DNA of 25,150 bases from Acidiferrobacteraceae bacterium (GCA_002721105.1 PBJL01000011.1:171680-196829); one strand, 5' to 3'; shown: positions 15,241 through 24,492, counted from the first letter of the stretch. Notes: generated from the sequence alone by a model not told the origin. Numbers and translations: made by a program.

Positions 15241-15258
15241 TGCTACTTGTTATTACTG

Positions 15259-16359
15259 CTATCTCTCATCTAAGCAAACTACGTTTTCTTCCTGCCAATA
15301 GGCATGAACAAAATCACCTGCTTTGAAGCTTGCCTCACCATGTGGTATCGGCTCACTTGCTTTCAAAAGAGACTTTCCATTTAAAACACTAATGAAATAG
15401 AAAACATGTGATCCAAGGTACGACACAAAATCGATAACACCTGATGTGCAATTCACATCCTGAGCCTGCTTTTCTTTAGACAATTTGATTCGCTCTGGCC
15501 GAATTGAAACAAAGACATTATTTCCCTCAGTAAATCTATCGGCAGAACTCGGCCTCACTATCATATCTTCATCCACAACAACTTCATTTTGACCCCCAGA
15601 CGATGTTCTAGCTTTGCCATGAAAAGATGACGTTTCGCCTAAAAAACCTGCCACAAACTGCGAGGACGGATCATTGTAGACGTCTTTTGGGCTTCCAACC
15701 TGAAGTATATTTCCATCATGCATCACCACAATACGGTCGGCCATGGTCAACGCTTCTTCCTGATCATGGGTCACGTATAGAGTCGTAATACCTACCTTCT
15801 CCTGAAGTTTCTTAAGCTCCACTCGCATCGTATCTCGCAAGCGTTTGTCTAAATTTGCCAAAGGTTCATCCAATAATAATAAATCAGGCTCTAGGACAAT
15901 GACCCTTGCAAGAGCAACTCGTTGCTTTTGTCCGCCCGATAATTGGGCTGGATATCGATCTGCATAATCCTCTAACTCGACTAGTCCAAGAACTTCAGCT
16001 GCTTTTTCTTTTCTCTGTACCTTGCTAATACCACGCATTCGAAGTCCATATTCAACGTTTTTCTGCACCGTCATATGCGGGAACAAGGCATAACTTTGAA
16101 ACACCATACCGATATTGCGCTTTTCAAGTGGCACATGCGTCAATGACTTACCAGCAACTCTAATCTCTCCTGAACTGGGAGACTCGTATCCCCCTATCAT
16201 TCGTAATGTTGTGGTTTTTCCGCAACCACTCGGCCCAATCACAAACAAAAATTCTCCGTCATAAAGGTCAAAAGAGATATTTTTTACAGCCGTATCGTTA
16301 CCAAATTCTTTTGTTAAGTTTTTAACCTCTAAAACAACTTTTTTTTCTGTAATGTTCAT
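15259..16359 (-). CDS. ABC transporter ATP-binding protein, PotA-like
   Basis: The 366-residue ATPase drives the importer. Motifs are complete: Walker A GPSGCGKT (42-49), Q-loop in FQSYALFPHMTV (86-97), signature LSGGQKQR (139-146), Walker B LLLLDEP (159-165) and switch His in VTHDQEE (195-201). The C-terminal third contains TOBE-type regulatory segments (VSIRPERIKLS, about 284-294), normal for PotA/MalK relatives. It is the second gene of the run, separated from the binding-protein gene by 248 bases that hold a hairpin. No good Shine-Dalgarno is visible before its ATG, consistent with lower expression than the binding protein. Confidence 0.93.
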   Translation of the reverse strand: MNITEKKVVLEVKNLTKEFGNDTAVKNISFDLYDGEFLFVIGPSGCGKTTTLRMIGGYESPSSGEIRVAGKSLTHVPLEKRNIGMVFQSYALFPHMTVQKNVEYGLRMRGISKVQRKEKAAEVLGLVELEDYADRYPAQLSGGQKQRVALARVIVLEPDLLLLDEPLANLDKRLRDTMRVELKKLQEKVGITTLYVTHDQEEALTMADRIVVMHDGNILQVGSPKDVYNDPSSQFVAGFLGETSSFHGKARTSSGGQNEVVVDEDMIVRPSSADRFTEGNNVFVSIRPERIKLSKEKQAQDVNCTSGVIDFVSYLGSHVFYFISVLNGKSLLKASEPIPHGEASFKAGDFVHAYWQEENVVCLDER

Positions 16360-16524
16360 TGCTCGCCGAAAAATAATTTTAAAAACCCGGATCTCAACAG
16401 TTGCATGAGACCAACAATTACATAAGATATGCGTTGATCAAGCTTAACACAACAAATCCAGGCAGGTATCCACGATTATTTGATTATCTTATATATGCAT
16501 TAGAAACACATGCTAACAAAAACA

Positions 16525-16555
16525 AGCGGAGCGGCTCGTAAAAGCCAACTCCGCT
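16525..16555 (-). terminator. Hairpin attenuator/terminator between binding-protein and ATPase genes
   Basis: Arms AGCGGAG (16525-16531) and CTCCGCT (16549-16555) pair perfectly, and GGCT (16533-16536) pairs with AGCC (16543-16546) inside. On the minus strand the stem is followed by TTGTTTTTGTTAG, a U-rich tail. It sits 53 bases after the binding-protein stop and 166 bases before the ATPase start. This is the usual way binding protein is made in excess: partial termination or a 3'-end stabiliser. Confidence 0.75.
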
Positions 16556-16607
16556 ATTTTGATATACCAACTCTGCTCTTATTAAACAACCTGACTTCTA
16601 GGCTTCT

Positions 16608-17753
16608 TTATGAGCTACGTAGAACCTCTCTATCCCAATATTCAACAATATTATCCCAATCAGCAAAATATGCATCATATGGATATGTGCCCCAAGCATT
16701 AAAATCAGCTGCCTTATGAGTATTGATGCCAGCCCATAGAGCATCTTGTCCCGCGACCCTAGCAGCCACACTTGGAATGGATGTCGGAAATCCGCCATCT
16801 AGTGCATAAATTTCTTGGAATTCCTCACCACAAAACACGTTTATTGCTGCCTCTGCCAATGCATTTTTCTTGGTATCCTCTGCTACTAGCCAAATCGCCT
16901 GAAAAGATGCTCTGTCTGTCTTAGGCACAAAGGTTCCAATTGGCTCGCCCTCTCGGACCGGCATGAATGCGTCTACACTGTGAATATTGCCGACGTGAAC
17001 ATTCTGCTGAACCAAATTAAGCGCCATATCCGAAGATGATGGCCACCAGTAATTCACTCGGTCTCTTTGTGATTTAGCAAACTCTAATACTTTTGAGATA
17101 TCGCTGTTACACACATCTCTCGCCGTACCAGCCATGCCTTGTGAAGAAACCATCATACAAGCGAACGTAAATAGAGAGAAATAAAACGAGTTATACAGCC
17201 CTATCTTGTTAGTAAAGTTATCGTCCAATAAATCTGCCCAACTATCCGGTGCACCTTTTATCACATCTGTGTTATACACACCCGTCTGCGCTGCATCCGG
17301 CCATGTTACGCCCCAACTCTCATTCACAACCCAGTTATCCATCACTGCAGGATGAAACAAACTAGCATTTGGGATGTTGTCCCAATTAACTTTTTGAAAC
17401 ATACCTTCCCGAATCGCGGGATAGCCTTGCGTAGCATCTGTCATTATTAAATCAAACGCTGGCTGTCCAGGAGGAGATGCTTTTAATTTAGGTATAGAGT
17501 CCCACCAACCTAACTCGATGATTACTTCGGCACCGGTCGCTTCCTGAACCATAGGAGCCCAGTTTTTTGTCAGTTGATCACCCCAAGCTCCAGCGTATGT
17601 AAAAACTCTTAGCTCTTCACCTTTAAAATCCTGACTGGCCTGAACATCTGCTCCCCACAAACCCATCCTACTTGCTGCGGCTACTCCTAAACTACCTGCT
17701 GCACCCTTTTTTACAAACTCCCGACGCGTAAGGCGCTTGGACGATCTACTCAT
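16608..17753 (-). CDS. Extracellular solute-binding protein, PotD-like, Tat-exported
   Basis: The 381-residue protein is the periplasmic receptor of the importer. Its N-terminus is a Tat signal, LTRREFVKKGAAGSLGVAAA (8-27), with twin arginines R10-R11 and cleavage likely near VQAS (37-40); there is no lipobox Cys. The mature part follows the family 1/polyamine binding-protein pattern: EELRVFTYAGAWGDQLT (45-61), FDLIMTDATQGYPAI (about 99-113) and a late FNAWGTYPYDAYFADWD segment. A strong Shine-Dalgarno (AGGAGG) lies about 8 bases before the ATG. It is the first gene of the importer run, divergent from a LysR regulator. The ligand cannot be named; PotD-like receptors bind polyamines, but this family also includes receptors for other small organic cations. 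Confidence 0.9.
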   Translation of the reverse strand: MSRSSKRLTRREFVKKGAAGSLGVAAASRMGLWGADVQASQDFKGEELRVFTYAGAWGDQLTKNWAPMVQEATGAEVIIELGWWDSIPKLKASPPGQPAFDLIMTDATQGYPAIREGMFQKVNWDNIPNASLFHPAVMDNWVVNESWGVTWPDAAQTGVYNTDVIKGAPDSWADLLDDNFTNKIGLYNSFYFSLFTFACMMVSSQGMAGTARDVCNSDISKVLEFAKSQRDRVNYWWPSSSDMALNLVQQNVHVGNIHSVDAFMPVREGEPIGTFVPKTDRASFQAIWLVAEDTKKNALAEAAINVFCGEEFQEIYALDGGFPTSIPSVAARVAGQDALWAGINTHKAADFNAWGTYPYDAYFADWDNIVEYWDREVLRSS

Positions 17754-18094
17754 ATTTACATCCTCCTATAATCGTATAAAGTCATAATCTGCACAAATTC
17801 AAATAAGGTTTTACAGAAAACTAGCTTCAGCTTAATTTACACAAAGCGGTTATAACCGTATTTAATGCTTTGTTGCAATAACAATAGCTTTTACTTAGGG
17901 ACATGTCAAAAATAAAGATCATACCTTAAGTCATACTTTTATCGTATATTAAATTTAAATTATTATGACTAGTATACTTTTTTGTTATACCACTAACTCA
18001 ATCATTAGTTTCAATTGAGGGTTCACTTAAGATGAATAAGTAATATATTATCATGTAGTCACAATCAAACCCTGCCTTATTTAAGGAGGCGGCA
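17754..18094. promoter_or_regulatory. Divergent control region between the importer and the LysR gene
   Basis: This is the only gap over 300 bases. It carries no reading frame or RNA gene that I can support. It must hold the importer promoter (-) and the lysR promoter (+). Two 8-mers each occur twice in swapped order: ATCGTATA at 17771-17778 and 17941-17948, AAGTCATA at 17779-17786 and 17928-17935. TCATAC also repeats at 17919 and 17931 with a 12-base step. CTTAAG occurs at 17925-17930 and 18026-18031; the second lies in TTCA-CTTAAG-A-TGAA. These are candidate LysR binding sites; a possible lysR -10 is TATTAT (18046-18051). Confidence 0.45.
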
Positions 18095-18997
18095 TTGCAT
18101 ATTACTATCCGGCAACTTCAAGTTTTTATTGCTGTAGCAAAAAATCTCAGCTACACACGTGCAGCAAGAGAATTAGGTCTGACCCAACCTGCTGTATCGA
18201 TGCAAATTAAGCAATTGGAGCAATCAGTTGGTATGCCTGTATTTGAACAAATTGGGAAAAAAGTATACAAAACTAAAGCTGGGGAAATCATGCTTAGCCA
18301 TGCGATTAGTATTCAAGAACATCTGACTACCAGCCAACAGGAAATAGACAACCTCAAGGGAGTTGATTCTGGACATCTATCAATTGGCGTAGTATCTACA
18401 GTTAACTATTTTGCCGCGAGATTGCTAGCTAGTTTCGCCCGCACATATCCTAACGTAAATATTAAGTTAGATGTAACTAATCGAGAAACTTTGTTGCACA
18501 AACTTGAGTTGAATGAACCCGATCTAGTCCTCATGGGGCAACCACCTAGCGGTTTAGATGTTAACGCTTCTGATTTCATGGATAACCCTTTACTGCTAGT
18601 TGCTGCCCCTGACCATCCGATGGCAAAATCAAAAGCTATCCCGATTAAATTCCTAAAGAATGAAACGTTTGTCATTAGAGAAGCAGGATCCGGCACAAGG
18701 CTAGCAATGGAGCGATTTTTCATGGATCATAATTTCCGACCAGAATCAACTGTGGAAATGTCAGGCAATGAAGTAATTAAACAAGCAATCGAAGTCGGTT
18801 TAGGCTTGTCTTTACTTTCCGCTCATAGCGTAGAACTAGAGATTTCTGCTGGCAGGTTGATTGCTCTTGATGTGATCGCTACGCCAATCATTCGGCGTTG
18901 GTACATCGCACATCGAAAAGGGAAACGATTGACACCTACAGCGCTCTCGTTCAAAAATTTTGTTTTAGATGAAGGTAAGCGGCAATCACAAATTTAA
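18095..18997 (+). CDS. LysR family transcriptional regulator
   Basis: The 300-residue protein has the LysR winged helix-turn-helix at 1-62, with NLSYTRAARELGLTQPAVSM (17-36) as the recognition unit, followed by the linker helix and an effector-binding domain (about 88-295). The start is a TTG with a near-perfect AAGGAGG Shine-Dalgarno five bases upstream, and no upstream ATG is in frame, so TTG is preferred. The recognition unit and effector domain resemble CbbR/CysB-like members. The gene is divergent from the ABC importer, the standard LysR arrangement for regulating its neighbour while repressing itself. It ends 59 bases from the convergent DoeB-like gene, so control of that operon is less direct. 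The effector is unknown. Confidence 0.93.
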   Translation: MHITIRQLQVFIAVAKNLSYTRAARELGLTQPAVSMQIKQLEQSVGMPVFEQIGKKVYKTKAGEIMLSHAISIQEHLTTSQQEIDNLKGVDSGHLSIGVVSTVNYFAARLLASFARTYPNVNIKLDVTNRETLLHKLELNEPDLVLMGQPPSGLDVNASDFMDNPLLLVAAPDHPMAKSKAIPIKFLKNETFVIREAGSGTRLAMERFFMDHNFRPESTVEMSGNEVIKQAIEVGLGLSLLSAHSVELEISAGRLIALDVIATPIIRRWYIAHRKGKRLTPTALSFKNFVLDEGKRQSQI

Positions 18998-19056
18998 GTT
19001 ACTATCAATCCCATAGCCCCACTGCTTTCTTATATAACAGCGTTCCAATCCAAAAG

Positions 19057-20070
19057 TTAACCAACATATTCTGTGCCTAGATGAAACACGCAATCGCCAG
19101 GCTCGACCCGACCCGGTACTCTTTTACATAGGACTAATCCATCGGCATCAAAAGTTACATCGACCGGAACCTTCCATGGAGTTTCAGGAGTGTGAATACG
19201 GCCCGCAAGATCTCCCGCACATACTTCATCACCTAACTCAACCGTCGGCTCGAAAACACCAACTTCTCGAGCATATACAAAATATGTGAAATCAGGTGCA
19301 TACAATAATTTTGTCTCTCGCTCTGCTGCTGGTGCAAGCGCTCTATTTAGAAGCCCCGTCTTTTGCAAAACACGGGATACTCCATTGAAACACATCTCAA
19401 GGCATTCGGGAGTTACGGTTCCACTTCCTCCCATTTCAGTTGCGAGAAAAATGGCGTTTCTTCGATTAGCGCCACTTTCAACACCTCCACCTCCCGTGTG
19501 CCCACCAGGAAAAATGAACCCATATGGCGCCGCAAAAACCTGCATTAGATCCTGAATGTGTTGCGTTCTTTCTTTATCTGAATTGAACCCAGCAACAGCA
19601 CAGGGAAGATAATGCAAGGATGAGCCTCCGCTATGCAAATCCAAGACGTAATCAGCCATTTCCATCAGGGTCGTTTCAATGTAATGGGCTATCATCATAG
19701 TAGGTGAACCATTTGGGTCCCCTGGATACACTCGATTTAAATTTAAATCATCAATAGGCGATGTTCTAAGTCCCTGCTTCGCAGCTGGAAAATTAGCCAT
19801 AGGAAACAAGATCAATCGCCCCGACACATCTTCCATTTGGATCGCTTGAGCCAATCGGCTAATGGCGACCTGACCTTCATATTCGTCACCATGTGTACCC
19901 GACATCACTAATACAGTTGGGCCAACTCCGTTGTTTATACATATTACAGGTAACGGCAACCACCCATATGCAGACCTATGAACCGAATGGGGTAAGCGAA
20001 TGAAATCGCAATGTTTTCCCTGAGCGTTGAAGTCAAATGGGCAAATTAGTTTTGTTGGTGAATCAGTCAT
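19057..20070 (-). CDS. Succinylglutamate desuccinylase/aspartoacylase family deacylase, DoeB-like
   Basis: The 337-residue protein is a zinc deacylase of the AstE/ASPA family (M14-like fold). The zinc ligands are H60 and E63 in GTHGDEYEG (58-66) and H146 in LDLHSGG (143-149); E212 in TEMGGSG (211-217) is the general base. RTSPIDDLNLNRVYPG (102-117) holds the substrate-binding Arg/Asn set. Overall order resembles DoeB/EutE, which removes acetyl from N-alpha-acetyl-2,4-diaminobutyrate in ectoine degradation, though general N-acyl amino acid deacylases look alike. The C-terminal barrel domain (about 255-337, VGVFEPTVELGDEVCAGDLA) is typical. Its ATG overlaps the stop of the MFS gene (ATGA), so a transporter and a deacylase are co-produced. 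Confidence 0.85.
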   Translation of the reverse strand: MTDSPTKLICPFDFNAQGKHCDFIRLPHSVHRSAYGWLPLPVICINNGVGPTVLVMSGTHGDEYEGQVAISRLAQAIQMEDVSGRLILFPMANFPAAKQGLRTSPIDDLNLNRVYPGDPNGSPTMMIAHYIETTLMEMADYVLDLHSGGSSLHYLPCAVAGFNSDKERTQHIQDLMQVFAAPYGFIFPGGHTGGGGVESGANRRNAIFLATEMGGSGTVTPECLEMCFNGVSRVLQKTGLLNRALAPAAERETKLLYAPDFTYFVYAREVGVFEPTVELGDEVCAGDLAGRIHTPETPWKVPVDVTFDADGLVLCKRVPGRVEPGDCVFHLGTEYVG

Positions 20071-21314
20071 CTTAGTATCGCCTGTTTTTCATTTTCTTGG
20101 GTAAATTTCGAAGTCGAGACCATAACCTTTAAAAAGTTTCTCTGCAACATGCAGCATGAAACAAATATGATGAAGGCAATTGTGGCGGTCAAGTAAAAAA
20201 CATCGGAATAACTAAAATGAACCAAAAGTAATCCTGTAACCAACGGACCAGCAATCTTACCAACATTGCGAACCGCTCCGAGCATACCCATGCCTGACCC
20301 TAGACAATTAGTAGTTAGATGTTTTGTGGCGAATGCGGTTGTTGCAGGTAAAACGAATCCCTGACCAACGCCTATGACACTTGCAACAAGGAAAAGTCCC
20401 GCATCAGAAACGACATTGGGAAGAGTAAAGAGCCCAATCACTATAAATAGATATCCAATGTTGACCGAACGCAAATAGCCGGCACAATCAGCAAACTTGC
20501 CGCCAATAGGCCGTCCCATGAGATGTGCAATTTCCTGTATTGTGAAGAAGAAACCGATTGTTATCAAACTAAACTCTCCAGATTGCATGGCATACAGCGG
20601 TAGGAATATTTTTATTGAATAGGTAAAAAAATAAACTAAAGTTTCGAGCAATGCAGCCAACCATAAACTAAAGTTAGGTATGACAACAGAAAAATTTTGG
20701 CGAGCAAAAGCTAGGATTGACAAACGTTTTATCGAATTATTTTTCGAACCAAGTCTTATGGAATCCATCATACAAACCGGAACGAAAGCAAGACAGCTAG
20801 CGACTCCAATGAATGTGAACACAAATTCGATCTTCATCCAAGTGATAAGCCACGCACCAAGAATAGGAGCCACTAAATAACTAAAACTTCTTCCAATTCC
20901 AAACCAACCAAGACGCTCTGCTCTTCCATGGATAGTCATCTCTGAGACTACAGCTAGTGTGACTGGCCCGAATATTGCTGTAGCCAACCCATGGAATAGT
21001 CTTAATACAAAAAGTTGTTCTGGACTTTCAATTAATTGGTAAAGGAAAGGAGTTATGGAAAATATGATGATCCCCAAAAAAAGCCAAAATCGGCGACCCC
21101 AGTAATCAGATAACCATCCGAAAATTGGCTTTAGTGCTGCACCTGTTATAGTTGATACCGATACTATTGCCGCTACTAGTAATTCGCTTCCACCTAAGGA
21201 AGCTGCGAATAACGGCATCAAAGGTGTTTTACCAACTTGATAGGACGTGCGAACAATCAAATCAGCGCATGCAAGCCGCCAAAAATCTAACGGCGTACTC
21301 AATTTATGCAACAA
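20067..21314 (-). CDS. Major facilitator superfamily transporter
   Basis: The 415-residue protein has about twelve hydrophobic segments in two halves and the MFS motif A between helices 2 and 3 (FGWLSDYWGRR, 65-75). It looks like a DHA1-type drug/metabolite transporter; direction and substrate cannot be told. Its ATG lies 11 bases inside the end of the upstream VPS10/BNR gene, and its TGA overlaps the start of the DoeB-like gene. This packing means the three proteins are translationally coupled. The neighbouring deacylase suggests uptake of an N-acylated amino acid or release of a product, which is an inference from context. Confidence 0.85.
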   Translation of the reverse strand: MLHKLSTPLDFWRLACADLIVRTSYQVGKTPLMPLFAASLGGSELLVAAIVSVSTITGAALKPIFGWLSDYWGRRFWLFLGIIIFSITPFLYQLIESPEQLFVLRLFHGLATAIFGPVTLAVVSEMTIHGRAERLGWFGIGRSFSYLVAPILGAWLITWMKIEFVFTFIGVASCLAFVPVCMMDSIRLGSKNNSIKRLSILAFARQNFSVVIPNFSLWLAALLETLVYFFTYSIKIFLPLYAMQSGEFSLITIGFFFTIQEIAHLMGRPIGGKFADCAGYLRSVNIGYLFIVIGLFTLPNVVSDAGLFLVASVIGVGQGFVLPATTAFATKHLTTNCLGSGMGMLGAVRNVGKIAGPLVTGLLLVHFSYSDVFYLTATIAFIIFVSCCMLQRNFLKVMVSTSKFTQENEKQAILR

Positions 21315-24300
21315 TCGCCGGTACTCTAGCTTCGTCCGCCCTCTTGTTCAATATAGAAATTGATCCTACTATTAGTTTGTTGACCTCACTTAACTCTGTA
21401 TTAACTTTATTAATTATTTCTTCAGACACTTTTACTGTTTGGATCGGTGGCGCTATATCTGCCATCGAAACAGCCGATATCAACTCTCCCAAGGTATCAT
21501 CAAGACCAGCTGGGTGACGAAGCACATCGCGAGGACTTTCACGATTTGCATCAACTAGTATATTTTCGATCTCCACTAGTCTTTGATCGATGTCAAATAC
21601 AGTTGAAACAATAACTTCATGGTTAGATTGAGGCAATTTAGACAGAAGGTCACGAAGCTGACGTCGAATAAACCTAATCCGGTTTACCAGAGTACGTAAG
21701 GTGGATCGTGCCTCGTTTAGGCGATGAAGTAATTCAAATTGCTTTTCAAAATCGACTTGCGGAGTGGCTACGCGTGGATCCTTCAATAAACAAAAAGTTT
21801 TTGACGCAACAAGGTTACCTGCTATCGATAGTTCAACACGATACTTCCCTGGTGGCGCCATTGGGCCTCTGTCTTTGCTCTCTTTCGCTAGCGGCCGATA
21901 ATCACGCTCAATCAAAGCTGGATCAAAAGATATAGGTGCTGGATAGCTGAAATCCCAAATAAAGCGGTTTAAGCCAGGATTCTTCGGTAAGTATTTTTCA
22001 GCCTTCTTTTCACTAATATCACTAAAATCTGCAACTAAAATGCCTGATTCATCATATAAGGACAACGTTAAAGGAGCTTCCAATTTTGGAGTGAGCCAAT
22101 AGTAGAGAATTACTCCACTGGGAGGATTTTCGCCTACATCAAGATGTCTTCGGACGATAGTACCATCAGAATTTTGCTGCCTATAAGTCGTGCCAGCAAT
22201 GCCAAATGCTGGGCTATAATCTTTGCCTTCGCCATCAAATATCCCGGCCGACCATTGCAATTTAAGTCGGTACGTATCGCGAGGACGAAATAGCTGAATG
22301 CCATGCTTTTCTTCTAAGGGTGTCATCAAAAATTCTCGAAGAGGCGTAATATCATCCAGTATCCAAAAGGATCGCCCATGTGTTGCTACTATGAGATCAG
22401 AATTTTTAATTTTAAGGTCGTAGACCGGGACTACTGGCAAACCACCTTGCATTCGAAACCAATGACTTCCATCGTCACATGAAAAGAAAATACCAGTCTC
22501 AGTACCGACAAATAGTAGATCCTTGCAGGCAATATCAGCTCGTATAACTCGAGTAATTTCTCCTTCTGGAAAATCCCCAACAATTGATTGCCATGTTTTT
22601 CCACCATCTTTAGTTCGATAAAGGTAGGGCTGATAATCGTCCAACTTGTAGCGTGTGGCGGAAATATAGATTGTATCGGCACTATGATTAGAAATCTCAA
22701 TAGAACTAATATATGACCAGTCTGGTATACCCACTAAAGAAGTTAGATTATCCCAATGAAGTCCTGAATCTGAACTGAAATGCACCAAGCCATCATCAGT
22801 ACCCACCCAGTATTCACCAGACCGATGGTGTGATTCGACAAAAACTGACAAAGTTGCGTACTGCTCTGCTCCAGCGCTATCTATCGTGAGTGGTCCGCCA
22901 GATAATCCAAGTTTATTTGAATCATTCCGGCTAAGGTCAGGACTTACAGTTTCCCAACTCTGTCCCTCATTGTGACTACGGAAAAGATGATTACCTCCCG
23001 CAAAAATGGTTTTACTGTCATGGGGCGAAAAAGCAATCGGGAAAGTCCATGCAAATCTGTACCTCAAATCCTTAGGTGCTAAACCGGTAGATTCTTCTGG
23101 CCAAACATTAATCAAGCCAATTTGCTTTGTTTGATGGTTATACCGTTGGAGGGCACCGTTACCACCCGGGGAAGAACCTACTGCCCCACTATATACAATA
23201 TTAGGATTATCAGGATGAACTGCAACATATCCGCTTTCCCCGGTACCAGGAAAACTGCAATCATTCATTGTAATCACGCCCCATTCGGTAGCAGATGGAA
23301 CGCTAATAGTAGTATTGTCTTGCTGTGTACCATAGACCCTATACGGAAACTGATCATCGACATCCAACCGGTAAAGTTGTGCTGTTTTTTGATTATAAAT
23401 TGTTGACCAAGTTTTCCCTCCGTTGAAACTTACTGTAGCACCCCCATCATTTCCCTGTATCATCCGTCGATTATCACTTGGATCAATCCATAAATCATGA
23501 TTGTCACCATGTGGAGTAGTGAGCTCTTCGAAGTTCGCGCCCCCATCAGTTGATTTCCACATCTGCAAGTTCGTTACATATACGGTATCTTTGTGACAGG
23601 GATCAGCAAAGACATGAGTGTAATACCAAGGCCTATGCAGTAAATCTCTATTCTCAGACACGCATGTCCAAGTCTCGCCATAATCTTCGGTTCGATACAG
23701 TCCTGCCGACTCAGCTTCGACCAATGCCCAAACCCGACCAGGTTGGGCCGGGCAAATACTAACACCTATCTTCCCCTTTGTGCCCGTTGCAAAACCCGAG
23801 TTTGTGCTAACTTGTTCCCAAGAATCACCACCATCTTTTGAACGGAATAGCCCACTACCAGGACCACCACTAGACAAGTTCCAAAAATTCCGGCGAGCTT
23901 CCCAAATAGACGCGAAAATAATTCGTGGATTATTTGGGTCCAATGATAAATCAACAGCACCAGCTTGCGAGTTTTGATATAAAACTAAATCCCAATTCTG
24001 ACCTCCATCCACTGAGCGATATACGCCTCGCTCCGGATTCTCTCCAAACGCATGTCCCAAAGCTGCTACATAAACAATTTCCGGATTTTGGGGGTGAATG
24101 CAAATCTCACCAATATGTCGAGTATTCTCGAGACCTAGATGACACCAAGTTTGACCTCCGTCTATTGATCTATATAAGCCATCTCCGAACGATACATCCA
24201 CGCGGATTGTGGTCTCACCAGTCCCAGCATAAATGACGTTGCGATCACTTTCGGAGACAGCCAACGCGCCAATCGTTGCACTATTTAGATAACCGTCGGA

Positions 24301-24492
24301 GATGCATTCCCAGTATGTTCCGCCATCAGCCGTCTTCCAAACACCACCAGCACATGCGCCAAAGTAGAAAGTCATTTGATCCATAGGATCACCAGCCACC
24401 GCCACAACTCGACCCCCACGCGGAGGGCCAATACAACGCCACATAAAGCCGCGGGTTATGTCATTCAGTGCTTTTTTGTTGTAATTTTTCAT
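21304..24492 (-). CDS. VPS10/BNR-repeat beta-propeller protein without signal peptide
   Basis: The 1062-residue protein is built of Asp-box (S-x-D-x-G-x-x-W) repeats: clear copies near residues 54, 109, 160, 218, 268, 314, 355, 506, 573, 627 and 671, which predict one or two beta-propellers (about 15-715). The propeller ends in LIVATHGRSFWILDDITPL (700-718), a hallmark of bacterial VPS10/sortilin-like proteins often labelled glycosyl hydrolase. A beta-rich domain (about 735-900) and a helical, coiled-coil-like tail (about 915-1050) follow. Most relatives are exported, but here only about 12 residues precede the conserved MWRCIGPPRGGRVVAVAG, and in-frame stops lie just upstream of an AAGG-preceded ATG, so there is no signal peptide. 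No catalytic residues can be assigned; glycosidase activity is not shown. First gene of a three-gene operon. Confidence 0.82.
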   Translation of the reverse strand: MKNYNKKALNDITRGFMWRCIGPPRGGRVVAVAGDPMDQMTFYFGACAGGVWKTADGGTYWECISDGYLNSATIGALAVSESDRNVIYAGTGETTIRVDVSFGDGLYRSIDGGQTWCHLGLENTRHIGEICIHPQNPEIVYVAALGHAFGENPERGVYRSVDGGQNWDLVLYQNSQAGAVDLSLDPNNPRIIFASIWEARRNFWNLSSGGPGSGLFRSKDGGDSWEQVSTNSGFATGTKGKIGVSICPAQPGRVWALVEAESAGLYRTEDYGETWTCVSENRDLLHRPWYYTHVFADPCHKDTVYVTNLQMWKSTDGGANFEELTTPHGDNHDLWIDPSDNRRMIQGNDGGATVSFNGGKTWSTIYNQKTAQLYRLDVDDQFPYRVYGTQQDNTTISVPSATEWGVITMNDCSFPGTGESGYVAVHPDNPNIVYSGAVGSSPGGNGALQRYNHQTKQIGLINVWPEESTGLAPKDLRYRFAWTFPIAFSPHDSKTIFAGGNHLFRSHNEGQSWETVSPDLSRNDSNKLGLSGGPLTIDSAGAEQYATLSVFVESHHRSGEYWVGTDDGLVHFSSDSGLHWDNLTSLVGIPDWSYISSIEISNHSADTIYISATRYKLDDYQPYLYRTKDGGKTWQSIVGDFPEGEITRVIRADIACKDLLFVGTETGIFFSCDDGSHWFRMQGGLPVVPVYDLKIKNSDLIVATHGRSFWILDDITPLREFLMTPLEEKHGIQLFRPRDTYRLKLQWSAGIFDGEGKDYSPAFGIAGTTYRQQNSDGTIVRRHLDVGENPPSGVILYYWLTPKLEAPLTLSLYDESGILVADFSDISEKKAEKYLPKNPGLNRFIWDFSYPAPISFDPALIERDYRPLAKESKDRGPMAPPGKYRVELSIAGNLVASKTFCLLKDPRVATPQVDFEKQFELLHRLNEARSTLRTLVNRIRFIRRQLRDLLSKLPQSNHEVIVSTVFDIDQRLVEIENILVDANRESPRDVLRHPAGLDDTLGELISAVSMADIAPPIQTVKVSEEIINKVNTELSEVNKLIVGSISILNKRADEARVPAIVA

